Assembly (NCBI GenBank): GCA_002491905.1
Contig: DKWV01000007.1
Location: forward strand, 1-39,344
Origin: Lachnospiraceae bacterium UBA7143
GTDB taxonomy: Bacteria > Bacillota > Clostridia > Lachnospirales > Lachnospiraceae
Length of the DNA: 39,344 nucleotides
Direction: 5' to 3'
The notes beneath the pieces are model-generated. The model made no database searches. It saw only the letters and a list, made by a program, of their open reading frames with translations, and had not been told where the DNA came from. The stretch's first letter is position 1. Every line of letters begins with the position of its first letter. The translations under genes were made by a program, and so were the position numbers. Positions 8,004 to 16,175 of the stretch are shown piece by piece.

Positions 8004-8858
8004 ATGACGAAGCGAAAAAAGATCATAAAGGAGTATATTCTGATTACGCTTGCGGTAATCATTATGGATATCGGCATCTATGTCTTTAAGTTCCCGAACA
8101 ACTTTTCCTTCGGGGGCGTTTCGGGTCTGGCGGTGGTGGTGACGCATTTCCTGCCCTTCACCGCCTCCCAGATCAACCTTTTTATCAACATGATTCTGCT
8201 GGTGTTCGGGTTTGTCTTTCTGGGTAGGAATTTTGGGGTGAAGACAGCATATGTGACAATAGTGTCATCTTTGCTGCTGAATCTCATGGAGGCGCTGTTC
8301 CCTATGAGTGCACCGCTTACCACGGAAACGACACTGGAGCTTTTTTATGCCATCGCGCTTCCGGCGCTGGCCTCGGCTCTGCTTTTTTATGAGAATGCCT
8401 CTGGCGGTGGCACGGATATCATAGCGATGGTGCTGAAAAAGTATTCGACCATGGATATTTCGGCAGCGCTTATGGCGGTGGACGCCATCATTGTGGTGGT
8501 GGCCTGCTTTGTCTTTGATACAAGGACGGGACTTTTCTCCATATGCGGTCTTATGGCGAAGTCGCTGGTGATTGATAAGGCGATTGAGCGCATGAAGCTG
8601 AGCAAATATTTTACGATTATCTGCAGTAAACCGGAACCGATCTGCGACTTTATTATGAAAGATCTGCATCGGAGTGCCACGGTTTATAAGGCGGAGGGAG
8701 CTTATACCCACAAGGATAGGGTGGTGATACTCACGGTTATGGATCCCAAGCAGGCTGTATTACTGGAGCGGCATATTCAGTTGGTGGATCCGGAGGCATT
8801 TCTCATGGTGACTAAGAGCAGCGAGATTATGGGGAAGGGATTTAAGAGGTATATCTGA
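8004..8858 (+). CDS. YitT family membrane protein (DUF161 plus DUF2179)
   Basis: This is an inner-membrane protein of unknown transport or signalling role, 284 residues. The N-terminal two thirds hold about five hydrophobic segments, including the conserved region FKFPNNFSFGGVSGLAVVV and, later, the NASGGGTDIIA motif typical of YitT/DUF161. The last 80 residues form a soluble DUF2179-type domain. ATG 8004 is chosen because AGGAGG (7993-7998) precedes it by 5 nt and the product then begins MTKRKK. Reading further upstream would run through the tRNA terminator. It is followed 2 nt later by the MATE gene, so they form an operon. Confidence 0.92.
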   Translation: MTKRKKIIKEYILITLAVIIMDIGIYVFKFPNNFSFGGVSGLAVVVTHFLPFTASQINLFINMILLVFGFVFLGRNFGVKTAYVTIVSSLLLNLMEALFPMSAPLTTETTLELFYAIALPALASALLFYENASGGGTDIIAMVLKKYSTMDISAALMAVDAIIVVVACFVFDTRTGLFSICGLMAKSLVIDKAIERMKLSKYFTIICSKPEPICDFIMKDLHRSATVYKAEGAYTHKDRVVILTVMDPKQAVLLERHIQLVDPEAFLMVTKSSEIMGKGFKRYI

Positions 8859-8860
8859 CC

Positions 8861-10204
8861 ATGGCGGTACATGTAAAAAATATGACCACGGGAAAGCCCG
8901 GGAAATTGATTCTGGCTTTTTCGCTTTCCCTTGTAGCCGGCAATGTTTTTCAGCAGCTATACACTGTGGTAGATACCATGGTGGTTGGAAAATATCTCGG
9001 GGTAAGTGCGCTGGCGGCATTGGGAGCCTCGGACTGGCTGAACTGGCTGATGCTGGGAGTGATACAGGGACTGACGCAGGGATTTGGCATCAGGATGGCG
9101 CAGGAGTTTGGTGCGGGCAGGACGGTAGAACTAAAGAGGAGCGTGGGCAGCGCGGCGCTGCTGTCCATGCTCTCTGCTGTTGTGTTGGTAGCGGCAGGGC
9201 AGATTTTTGCAAGACCCGTGCTGACGCTTTTGCAGACGCCGCAGGAGATTATCGGGTATACGCTCCTCTATCTGCGGATTATGTTCGCGGGTGTGCCGGT
9301 GGTGATGCTTTACAATCTGCTGGCATGCATTCTGCGTTCTCTGGGAGACAGCAGGACACCTTTAAATGCCATGATTGTCGCCTCTGTGACCAATATTGTG
9401 CTGGATTATCTGTTTGTGTTGGGATTTGGCTGGGGAATTGCGGGTGCGGCGGCGGCTACTTTGATTGCACAGGCAGTCTCAAGCGTGTTCTGTTTCTTCC
9501 ATATTAAAAGGATTGCATTCTTAAAGCTTTCCCGGACGGATTTCCGTTTGTGCAGAGACCTTTCCGCAAAGCTGTTTATGCTGGGACTGCCCATGGCTTT
9601 TCAGAATGGAATTATTGCCATAGGCGGCATGATTGTGCAGTTTGTGGTGAACGGGTACGGAGTCATTTTTATTGCGGGATTTACGGCGACAAATAAGCTT
9701 TATGGACTGCTGGAAATTGCGGGCACCTCGTATGGCTATGCGATGGTAACCTATGTTGGGCAGAATCTGGGTGCGGGCAGACATGACCGGATTCGGAGCG
9801 GTATGCGTGCGGCTATGGGGATTGCCATGACGACGTCCGCTTTCATTGCGGTGTGTATGCTGGTCTTTGGGAAATATCTTCTGGGGCTGTTTATTTCTGG
9901 AAGCCCGGAGGTGGTGGAGCAGACCATGCAGATCGCCTACTTTTATCTGGCGGTTATGAGTGTCTGCCTGCCAATTCTCTATGTGCTGCATGTGACCCGT
10001 TCAGCACTGCAGGGAATGGGCAATACGCTTCTGCCCATGATGTCCGGCGTGGCGGAGTTTGTGATGCGTACCCTGTCTGTGATTTTTCTCCCCCGGCTTA
10101 TGGGAGAGACAGGGATTTTCTTCGCGGAGATCGCGGCCTGGATCGGTGCGGATGTGGTGCTGGTAATTAGTTATTTTACACAAATAAAGAAACTGCAGAA
10201 ATAA
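8861..10204 (+). CDS. MATE family efflux transporter
   Basis: This is a multidrug and toxin extrusion exporter, probably driven by Na+ or H+. It has 447 residues with about twelve hydrophobic helices in two MatE repeats. The N-terminal signature region LVAGNVFQQLYTVVDTMVVG is clear, and its counterpart in the second half is PMAFQNGIIAIGGMIVQFVV. The start lies 2 nt after the YitT stop. The substrate cannot be inferred. Confidence 0.93.
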   Translation: MAVHVKNMTTGKPGKLILAFSLSLVAGNVFQQLYTVVDTMVVGKYLGVSALAALGASDWLNWLMLGVIQGLTQGFGIRMAQEFGAGRTVELKRSVGSAALLSMLSAVVLVAAGQIFARPVLTLLQTPQEIIGYTLLYLRIMFAGVPVVMLYNLLACILRSLGDSRTPLNAMIVASVTNIVLDYLFVLGFGWGIAGAAAATLIAQAVSSVFCFFHIKRIAFLKLSRTDFRLCRDLSAKLFMLGLPMAFQNGIIAIGGMIVQFVVNGYGVIFIAGFTATNKLYGLLEIAGTSYGYAMVTYVGQNLGAGRHDRIRSGMRAAMGIAMTTSAFIAVCMLVFGKYLLGLFISGSPEVVEQTMQIAYFYLAVMSVCLPILYVLHVTRSALQGMGNTLLPMMSGVAEFVMRTLSVIFLPRLMGETGIFFAEIAAWIGADVVLVISYFTQIKKLQK

Positions 10205-10206
10205 AG

Positions 10207-10303
10207 CTGCGGAGAATGCCGCATTTCAGGCATTCTCCCGCGTAAGACTTAGAACTTCTTCGCGAGACAGCCTTTGCTGTGAGCGATTAGAAGTTCTTCT
10301 TAA
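10207..10303 (+). repeat. Two-copy hairpin element R, copy 1
   Basis: GGAGAATGCC (10211-10220) pairs with GGCATTCTCC (10229-10238). After GACTTAGAAC comes a second, long hairpin AGAACTTCT (10251-10259)/AGAAGTTCT (10289-10297) with inner stems TCGC/GCGA and ACAGC/GCTGT. It fills the space between the convergent MATE and SDR genes and may terminate both. A related copy lies in inverted orientation at 19275-19392. Confidence 0.75.
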
Positions 10304-11091
10304 GCTGTCCACCCTCCGTCCAGAGTGATGATCTGACCGGTCAGGTAGGAGGGCGCGTTTACGATGGAGAGTAAAAGTCTGGCGACCTCTGAAGGTTGAC
10401 CAATTCGATCAGCTGGTATTTCGGCCTGTAGTGCGGATAGTTCTTCCTCCGAGAAGCAGCGGTTCATATCCGTGTCGATGACGCCGCAGGCAATGGCGTT
10501 GACCTGTATGCCGCTGGGAGCCAGTTCTTTTGCCAGCGCTTTGGTGAAGGCGTTCACGCCGCCCTTGGAGGCGGAGTAGGCCACTTCCATAGAGGCGCCA
10601 ACATTTCCCCAGACGGAGGAAATATTGACGATCTGTCCGGCGTGGTGTTTTAACATCATGGGGATGGCCAGCCGGCAGGTATAGAACAGGGCATTCAGGT
10701 TGACGTTCATAAGTGACTGCCATTCTTCCGTCGTCATTTCATGGAGCAGACCGATATGGGAGACACCGGCGTTGTTGACTAATAGGGACAAATCATCTAT
10801 CTGCTGAAACACCTCATTTACGGAATGTATGTCTCCCATGTCCGCTAATATGGGGGTACATGTGATATGACAACTTTCTGACAGGTGATGTGACAGTTCT
10901 GTCAGTTCCTTTTCGGAATGAAGGCAGGTGAGATACAGCCGGTAGCCTTCCTCGGCCAGAGCCTGAGCTATGGCACGGCCGATCCCCCGGGAAGCGCCTG
11001 TGACGAGCGCAGACCGCGTAATGGGAGTGAGACTGGAGGCATGGTTGTGTCCGCAGTGGTTTGAAGCAGCGTTATCTTCCTGATTTCTCAT
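10300..11091 (-). CDS. SDR family oxidoreductase (FabG-like 3-oxoacyl-ACP reductase)
   Basis: This is an NAD(P)H-dependent short-chain dehydrogenase, probably cytoplasmic. The 263-residue product has the nucleotide motif TGASRGIG (31-38), NNAG (106-109) and the catalytic set S158/S159, Y172 and K176 in YSASKGG. The C-terminal PSYLTGQIITLDGGW is typical of FabG. About 24 extra residues precede the Rossmann fold, with a Cys/His-rich NHCGHNH segment of unknown meaning. The gene stands alone rather than in a fatty-acid cluster, so it may act on another keto substrate. It is divergent from trxB. Confidence 0.9.
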   Translation of the reverse strand: MRNQEDNAASNHCGHNHASSLTPITRSALVTGASRGIGRAIAQALAEEGYRLYLTCLHSEKELTELSHHLSESCHITCTPILADMGDIHSVNEVFQQIDDLSLLVNNAGVSHIGLLHEMTTEEWQSLMNVNLNALFYTCRLAIPMMLKHHAGQIVNISSVWGNVGASMEVAYSASKGGVNAFTKALAKELAPSGIQVNAIACGVIDTDMNRCFSEEELSALQAEIPADRIGQPSEVARLLLSIVNAPSYLTGQIITLDGGWTA

Positions 11092-11127
11092 GTATTAGTT
11101 ATTCCTCTTTTCACGACTCATATTTCT

Positions 11128-11160
11128 TTTATGACATTTATGACAGTAGAAATTTATGAG
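11128..11160. repeat. Tandem TTTATGACA repeat between divergent SDR and trxB
   Basis: TTTATGACA occurs twice head to tail (11128-11136, 11137-11145), with a third variant TTTATGAGT at 11153. It lies between the two divergent genes and could be an operator. Downstream are two TATACT boxes (11171-11176, 11185-11190) that may serve trxB, though neither has a convincing -35. Confidence 0.5.
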
Positions 11161-11252
11161 TAAAAGTTTTTATACTGTAAAAAGTATACTACAGATGGCA
11201 GGGAATGTCATCCGGGCAGAGAACGACAGGAAGGAAAGGAGTGAGATATTTT

Positions 11253-12170
11253 ATGTATGACCTTATTATCATCGGTGCAGGCCCGGCGGGGCTGTCAGCG
11301 GCAGTTTATGGCAGGCGTGCGGGATTGGAACTGATCGTAATTGAGCAGACGCCCATGGGCGGTGGTCAGGTGGTTGATACCTATGAGGTAGACAATTATC
11401 TGGGAATGCCGGGAATCAATGGCTTTGATCTGGCACAGAAATTCCGCAGCCACGCGGACGGTCTCGGTGTGGTATTTAGGAGCGGCAGAGTAACGGCGAT
11501 CCGGGACGAAGGAGCCTTTAAAGCCGTAGAAACGGCAGACGGCGTGTCCTATGAAGCGAGGACGCTGATTCTTGCAGGCGGTGCGGAGCATGCGAAGCTG
11601 GGCGTGCCGGGAGAGGAAAAGTACAGGGGGCAGGGCGTTTCCTACTGTGCCACCTGTGACGGCGCTTTCTTTAAGAAGAGGGACGTGGCGGTAGTGGGCG
11701 GCGGCGACGTTGCGGTGGAGGATGCGGTCTATCTTTCCCGCTTCTGCCGCAAGGTGTATCTGATCCACAGACGCGACAGCCTGCGGGCGGCGAAAAGCCT
11801 GCAGGAAAAACTGTTTTCCTGTGAAAATGCGGAGCTTGTCTGGAACAGCACGCTGCAGGAAATACGGGGAACCGATCTGGTAGAGGGCATAAGGATCCGG
11901 CAGAGAGGGGAGGACACGGAGCGGGAAATTGCGGTGGAGGGCGTTTTTATTGCGGTGGGTATGCGCCCCAACACGGAGATTTACCGCGGGACGGTGGCTT
12001 GCGACGATGGCGGGTATCTCGTTGCGGGAGAGGATTGTGCCACGAGCGTTCCAGGTATCTTTGCGGCGGGAGATATCCGCACAAAGGTGCTTCGCCAGAT
12101 CGTGACGGCAGTCTCCGACGGGGCGTGTGCCGTCGCCTCGGCGGAGAAATATTTAGTCCAACGGATATAA
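11253..12170 (+). CDS. trxB: Thioredoxin-disulfide reductase
   Basis: This is an FAD enzyme that passes electrons from NADPH to thioredoxin. The 305-residue product starts MYDLIIIGAGPAGLSAA (FAD-binding GAGPAG), has the redox-active CATC at residues 132-135, the NADPH-binding motif VGGGDVAVEDA and the C-terminal GIFAAGDIRTK. ATG 11253 is preferred because the FAD motif then begins at residue 8; GGAG lies 11 nt upstream. No thioredoxin gene is adjacent. The tail is short, as in standard low-molecular-weight TrxB. Confidence 0.94.
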   Translation: MYDLIIIGAGPAGLSAAVYGRRAGLELIVIEQTPMGGGQVVDTYEVDNYLGMPGINGFDLAQKFRSHADGLGVVFRSGRVTAIRDEGAFKAVETADGVSYEARTLILAGGAEHAKLGVPGEEKYRGQGVSYCATCDGAFFKKRDVAVVGGGDVAVEDAVYLSRFCRKVYLIHRRDSLRAAKSLQEKLFSCENAELVWNSTLQEIRGTDLVEGIRIRQRGEDTEREIAVEGVFIAVGMRPNTEIYRGTVACDDGGYLVAGEDCATSVPGIFAAGDIRTKVLRQIVTAVSDGACAVASAEKYLVQRI

Positions 12171-12330
12171 ATGTATATAATAATTACAAAAGTATTACGA
12201 ACCGATCGGTGACTAAAATTGCCATAATTTGCCATAAGTTTGACACCTTTGTTGCTGAAAAATCGGGCTTTTTGTGGAAAAGACACAATAACTTGCGTAT
12301 GAGTATGCGTTTTGATGGTAGATGCTGTGG

Positions 12331-12385
12331 TTGACAAAACGTTTATTCAATGCTATATTATAGCCAGATGTAACAATTCTGTAAC
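12331..12385 (+). promoter_or_regulatory. Promoter with downstream WalR (YycF)-type box
   Basis: TTGACA (12331-12336), 17 nt, TATATT (12354-12359). Immediately after lies TGTAAC-N5-TGTAAC (12369-12385), a match to the WalR/YycF direct-repeat consensus. Two TTGCCATAA direct repeats 10 nt apart (12219-12227, 12229-12237) lie further upstream in this 230-nt intergenic stretch. Confidence 0.7.
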
Positions 12386-12400
12386 AAATGAGGTGTTTTT

Positions 12401-13741
12401 ATGAACAAAAATAGACTGAAATGGACAGCATGTGCATTGGCGGCAGTACTTGGATTTACCGGCACGGGACTGGAAGCGCAGGCCACAGGGAATGTGGGAA
12501 GCGTCCTGCCCTCGGCCGGCATAGAATTTTCCCTTCAGGATGAGGAGAAATCCACTGCGTTGTCGACCCTCAAGGAGGAGTCCGACAAAGAGGCGGCGGA
12601 GCAGGGAGAAGAGGGGGAAGATACTTCCGGGACGGAAAACGAAGGCATCAGCGTTGGCAGCGTCCAGGTGGGCGGATTTTCCGATGTTGCCAGCACATCC
12701 GATAAACTGAGCAAAGCTCCTGAAAAGAAGATTGCAGATACAATTGTAGTGAGCGAGGGTTATACCAGGGACCTGAAGGCGGCGGCGGGAAGCGGCTTGT
12801 CTGAGGAGGAAGAGAGCTTCAAGAATCTGGTGATCGCCAAGGTGAACGATTATGTGAATGTGCGCAGTATTCCCAGCGAGGAAGGGGAAATTGTCGGTAA
12901 GCTTTACAACAAATCCGTCGGCAGTTTTATCGAGGAGGAGGACGGCTGGTATAAGATCAGTTCCGGTTCCGTCGAGGGATATGTAAAAGGCGAATATTGT
13001 GTGACAGGCGATGATGCTGTTGATTATGCGAAGGAAGTGGGAACCCGTATTGCGACTGTGACGACCACGACCCTGAAAGTGCGAGAGCAGCCGGGGCTGG
13101 ACGAGACGGTCCTGGGTCTGGTTCCGATTGAGGATGAACTGATTGTCACCGAGGAGCTGGACGGCTGGGTTAAGGTAAATATCGAGGAAGGTGACGGCTA
13201 TGTTTCTATGGATTACGTTACCCTTTCCACAGAGTTTGTAAAGGCCGAGTCTGTAGCCGAGGAGAAGGCGAGACTTGCCAAGGAGGAAGAGGAGAGAAAG
13301 GCAGCCCAGGCTGCGGCCAGAAAGAAAACGTCGGAAAACGCGGCGTCCGGCAGCAAGAGCGAGGAGGGCGGCAAGACTTATGCGAACCCGACCGGAAGTT
13401 CGGGAGCCGATGTGGTTCAGTTTGCGAAGCAGTTTGTGGGTAATCCTTATGTGTACGGCGGCACCAGCCTGACAAACGGTGCAGACTGCTCCGGGTTTGT
13501 CATGAGTGTGTATAAAAACTTTGGCGTAAGCCTGCCTCATTCTTCAGCGGCGGACAGAAGCGTGGGCGCGTCCGTAAACGGTCTGGAGAACGCGCAGCCC
13601 GGCGATATCATCTGCTATTCGGGGCATGTGGGAATTTACGCGGGCAACGGTCAGATTGTGCATGCATCCACATCCAGAACGGGCATCATCGTATCCAGCG
13701 CAACCTACCGCTCCATCCTTTCCATCAGAAGAATTCTCTAA
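12401..13741 (+). CDS. Secreted SH3-domain NlpC/P60 peptidoglycan endopeptidase
   Basis: This is a predicted D,L-endopeptidase that cuts peptidoglycan stem peptides outside the cell, 446 residues. It starts with a signal peptide (KNRLK, then a hydrophobic stretch to ALEA-like residues near 27). Two bacterial SH3 repeats follow at about 143-203 and 213-275 (motifs VNVRSIPS and LKVREQPG). A charged Glu/Lys/Ala-rich helical linker spans about 285-325. The NlpC/P60 domain is at about 335-446 with catalytic C363 in ADCSGF, H409 in SGHVGIY and H421 in IVHAS. The WalR-type box at its promoter is consistent with the known control of such hydrolases by WalRK. AGGTG before the start codon is the probable SD. 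Confidence 0.94.
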   Translation: MNKNRLKWTACALAAVLGFTGTGLEAQATGNVGSVLPSAGIEFSLQDEEKSTALSTLKEESDKEAAEQGEEGEDTSGTENEGISVGSVQVGGFSDVASTSDKLSKAPEKKIADTIVVSEGYTRDLKAAAGSGLSEEEESFKNLVIAKVNDYVNVRSIPSEEGEIVGKLYNKSVGSFIEEEDGWYKISSGSVEGYVKGEYCVTGDDAVDYAKEVGTRIATVTTTTLKVREQPGLDETVLGLVPIEDELIVTEELDGWVKVNIEEGDGYVSMDYVTLSTEFVKAESVAEEKARLAKEEEERKAAQAAARKKTSENAASGSKSEEGGKTYANPTGSSGADVVQFAKQFVGNPYVYGGTSLTNGADCSGFVMSVYKNFGVSLPHSSAADRSVGASVNGLENAQPGDIICYSGHVGIYAGNGQIVHASTSRTGIIVSSATYRSILSIRRIL

Positions 13742-13781
13742 GAGAAGGCGGCGCTGCAGTACAGAAAGAAAACGATATTAA

Positions 13782-13830
13782 GCGGGAGACGGTTCCATTC
13801 GGACTGCCTCCCGTTCTTGCTTTTGCAATG
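13782..13830 (+). terminator. Probable terminator after the NlpC/P60 gene
   Basis: CGGGAGACGGTTCC, a short loop, then GGACTGCCTCCCG, followed by TTCTTGCTTTT. The stem is imperfect, and the T-rich tail is interrupted. Confidence 0.6.
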
Positions 13831-13906
13831 TAGATGCATTTGATTTTGTCTACTCTGCACAAAGTTTTTAGAAAACGTGAAATAATGTGCGCGTACAAAA
13901 AACGAC

Positions 13907-13977
13907 TTATGCACATAAAAATGGCGGGCTTTATGCATAAAACGGTTTTATACACGGGTTTATCCACAGTATCCACA
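13907..13977 (+). promoter_or_regulatory. Cluster of five DnaA-box-like 9-mers
   Basis: TTATGCACA (13907), TTATGCATA (13931), TTATACACG (13948), TTATCCACA (13960) and GTATCCACA (13969), all in the same orientation. TTATCCACA is the perfect DnaA box; the others differ by zero or one base from TTATNCACA. The neighbouring A+T-rich sequence (13860-14040) holds no gene. No dnaA or dnaN is nearby, so this is more likely a DnaA-binding/titration site than the main origin. Confidence 0.55.
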
Positions 13978-14062
13978 GCTTTTTGACCGGGTCGATCATT
14001 TTATTTATGGAAACCGAAGGAACATGTGTTTTGTGAACTTCTTCTAAATGGGGAGCAAATTG

Positions 14063-14092
14063 TTGCAGATCAGGAGGAGGGTATGATATAAT
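14063..14092 (+). promoter_or_regulatory. Extended -10 promoter of hpf and its leader
   Basis: TTGCAG (14063-14068), 18 nt, TATAAT (14087-14092) preceded by TG in the extended -10 position. The leader from about 14099 to 14201 contains complementary segments (ACGCGG with CCGCGT) and a TCCAATTGGA palindrome just before the SD, so it may be structured. Confidence 0.7.
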
Positions 14093-14201
14093 AAACGCAA
14101 AAGATGAGCGGAACGCGGAAAGCCTGGGGCTGCTGGTTGGAATTGCGGCATGGGACCCGCGTATTGCGGCTTAGAACTCCAATTGGAAGGGGATGAATGA
14201 G

Positions 14202-14729
14202 ATGAAATTTAACATTGTCGGAAAAAATATCGAGGTGACAGAAGGATTACGGGCAGCGGTGGAGGACAAGATCGGTAAACTGGAGAAGTTTTTTACTGAG
14301 GATACAGAGGTGCACGTTACACTCAGCGTAGAAAAGGACCGCCAGAAGATTGAGGTGACGATTCCCGTGAAGGGGAGTATCATTCGTTCCGAACAGGTCA
14401 GCAGCGACATGTATGTATCTATTGACCTGGTGGAGGAAATCATCGAGAGACAGCTTAAGAAATATAAGAACAAGCTGGTGGACAAGAAGCAGGGAGCGGG
14501 CTCTTTCCGCCAGGAGTTCCTTGAGAAGGATTATATGGACGATGAGGAAGTTCAGATCATCCGCACGAAGAAGTTTGACATCAAGCCCATGTATCCTGAG
14601 GATGCCTGCATACAGATGGAGCTTCTCGGACATAACTTTTTCGTATTCTGCAATGCGGAGACGGATCAGGTGAACGTGGTTTATAAGAGAAAGGGAAATA
14701 CCTACGGGCTGATCGAGCCTGAGAACTGA
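14202..14729 (+). CDS. hpf: Ribosome hibernation-promoting factor, long form
   Basis: Long HPF binds the 30S decoding centre and dimerises 70S ribosomes into inactive 100S particles in stationary phase or stress. The N-terminal S30AE/RaiA domain (about 1-100; MKFNIVGKNIEVTEGL, DVHVTL-like VHVTLSVEKD) is followed by a basic linker and the C-terminal dimerisation domain (about 120-175, KKFDIKPMYPEDACIQMELL and GNTYGLIEP). The ATG at 14202 is preferred over the one at 14193, because the SD GGAAGGGG ends only at 14192. The length is 175 residues. It is transcribed alone from the promoter at 14063-14092. Confidence 0.95.
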   Translation: MKFNIVGKNIEVTEGLRAAVEDKIGKLEKFFTEDTEVHVTLSVEKDRQKIEVTIPVKGSIIRSEQVSSDMYVSIDLVEEIIERQLKKYKNKLVDKKQGAGSFRQEFLEKDYMDDEEVQIIRTKKFDIKPMYPEDACIQMELLGHNFFVFCNAETDQVNVVYKRKGNTYGLIEPEN

Positions 14730-14769
14730 GAAACGGAAAAACAGGGAGAAAGTTCATACAGGAACAGAT

Positions 14770-14852
14770 GACGGCAGGGCGGAGCAATCTACCCTGCCGT
14801 CTGTGCATGTAAGCGGCGGGGGACAATGTGATATCTGTCCTCCGCCGCTTAC
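14770..14852 (+). repeat. Two strong hairpins between hpf and the M23 gene
   Basis: GACGGCAGGG (14770-14779)/CCCTGCCGTC (14792-14801), then a 17-bp stem 14809-14825/14836-14852 (GTAAGCGGCGG.../...CCGCCGCTTAC) with one wobble pair. Neither is followed by a T-run. They may stabilise the hpf mRNA end or be an extragenic repeat. Confidence 0.6.
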
Positions 14853-14925
14853 GCGCACGGAAGGCTCCTGACATAACGGTATTTTGGCCCACATATATTA
14901 GAGTGAGAAACGTATGGAGGCCGGT

Positions 14926-16032
14926 ATGAAACGGGACAGGGGACATAACGGAGGGCGGGAACACAGCAGAACGGTCATAAGGAGCGGGCTGGTTTTTATG
15001 CTGCTTCTTGGATGCGTGTGTATTGTGGGGGAACTGCTTGGAAAGTGGCAGACACCCATATGGCAGGGAATCGGCGGCGGCCAGAAAAAGGGCCAGGCTG
15101 TGGAAGTGACCGCCGATGGAAACTATATCAAATGGGTGGAATTCCATGTTACGGAAGCGGCTCTGGAGGTGGCATATAACCTGGATGTGGAAACTTACAG
15201 GGATGAGATCCATCTGGACTGGATAGAACTTTTGGCGTATGTGGGCGCAGGGACCGGAGGAAAATTCGACAAAGGAAGCGTCCGCAAAATTCAGGAAGCG
15301 GCAGAGAAACTGAAAAGCGGAGAGCATACGATGGAGGAACTGACAAAAGATATGGAGTATTACGACTACTATCTGGAGGCTTACACGGCAGTGCTCGGCG
15401 GCATGATGGGAGAATTTACGCTGGACGGAAGACATGTCTACGGACTGAAAGCTTTTTCGCCTATCGCAAAGGGGTTTGACTACAGCCATTATGATGACTT
15501 CGGATCTTCCCGCAGCTACGGCTATGCAAGACCACACCTGGGGCATGACATGATGGGGCTGATCGGTACGCCCATTATCGCTGTGGAGTCCGGCTATGTG
15601 GAGGCTCTCGGCTGGAATCAGTACGGCGGCTGGCGCATCGGCATCCGCAGCTTCGATGGGAAACGTTACTATTATTACGCCCATCTGCGGCAGAATTATC
15701 CTTACGCGGAGGGTCTTACGGAGGGCAGCGTGGTCACGGCGGGGGATGTGATTGGCTACATGGGACATACCGGATACAGCACAAAGGAGAATGTGAACAA
15801 TATCAAAACCGTACATCTCCACTGGGGGCTGCAGCTCATTTTCGACGAATCCCAGAAGGAGGGGAACAACGAAATATGGGTGGACTGCTATGAACTCTCC
15901 AAATTTCTTTACAGAAACCGCTGCGAGGTGGAGAAAATCGGGGATTCCAGGGAGTGGAGAAGAGTTGTGCCCATGACGGATCCGGCGGCGGAAGAGTACA
16001 GGGAGAAAAGCGGGGCGGCGGTTCATCCGTGA
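14926..16032 (+). CDS. Membrane-anchored M23 (LytM-type) metallopeptidase
   Basis: This is a predicted zinc endopeptidase acting on peptidoglycan outside the membrane, 368 residues. A basic N-terminus is followed by one hydrophobic segment at about 20-40, a helical spacer, and the M23 domain at about 190-330. Metal ligands are visible as H204-LGH-D208 and the H297-L-H299 motif, with YYYYAHL between them. The ATG at 14926 is preferred over 14914 since GGAGG (14916-14920) lies 5 nt before it. The gene is single, and no sporulation neighbour helps refine its role. The hydrophobic-anchor plus spacer layout resembles sporulation-type LytM proteins, but this is inference. Confidence 0.9.
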   Translation: MKRDRGHNGGREHSRTVIRSGLVFMLLLGCVCIVGELLGKWQTPIWQGIGGGQKKGQAVEVTADGNYIKWVEFHVTEAALEVAYNLDVETYRDEIHLDWIELLAYVGAGTGGKFDKGSVRKIQEAAEKLKSGEHTMEELTKDMEYYDYYLEAYTAVLGGMMGEFTLDGRHVYGLKAFSPIAKGFDYSHYDDFGSSRSYGYARPHLGHDMMGLIGTPIIAVESGYVEALGWNQYGGWRIGIRSFDGKRYYYYAHLRQNYPYAEGLTEGSVVTAGDVIGYMGHTGYSTKENVNNIKTVHLHWGLQLIFDESQKEGNNEIWVDCYELSKFLYRNRCEVEKIGDSREWRRVVPMTDPAAEEYREKSGAAVHP

Positions 16033-16079
16033 CTTTGGCAAAATGCACGAAAACTGACCTGGTATTGGAAAATAAATTG

Positions 16080-16108
16080 TTGAAAACGGGTAATGATTCA
16101 GATATACT
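16080..16108 (+). promoter_or_regulatory. Promoter of the chemoreceptor gene
   Basis: TTGAAA (16080-16085), 17 nt, TATACT (16103-16108): a sigma-A-type promoter. No flagellar sigma-28 consensus was seen. Confidence 0.65.
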
Positions 16109-16175
16109 TTTTGTAGGGATGTCAATTTGTGCAACGCGTTTTTTGCATCAGTAAAGAAGGTACAGGAGAAGGATT

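Noticed and set aside
12353..13540. Open frame of about 395 codons on the minus strand across the NlpC/P60 gene
   Set aside because: It covers the plus-strand promoter, signal peptide and SH3 repeats of a clear gene and has no domain of its own.
13907..13977. Main chromosomal origin
   Set aside because: dnaA, dnaN and the usual origin neighbours are absent; only a cluster of boxes is visible.
14581..16134. Long open frame on the minus strand across hpf and the M23 gene
   Set aside because: It is antisense to two clear genes, has no family motif, and its composition is that of a reversed frame.
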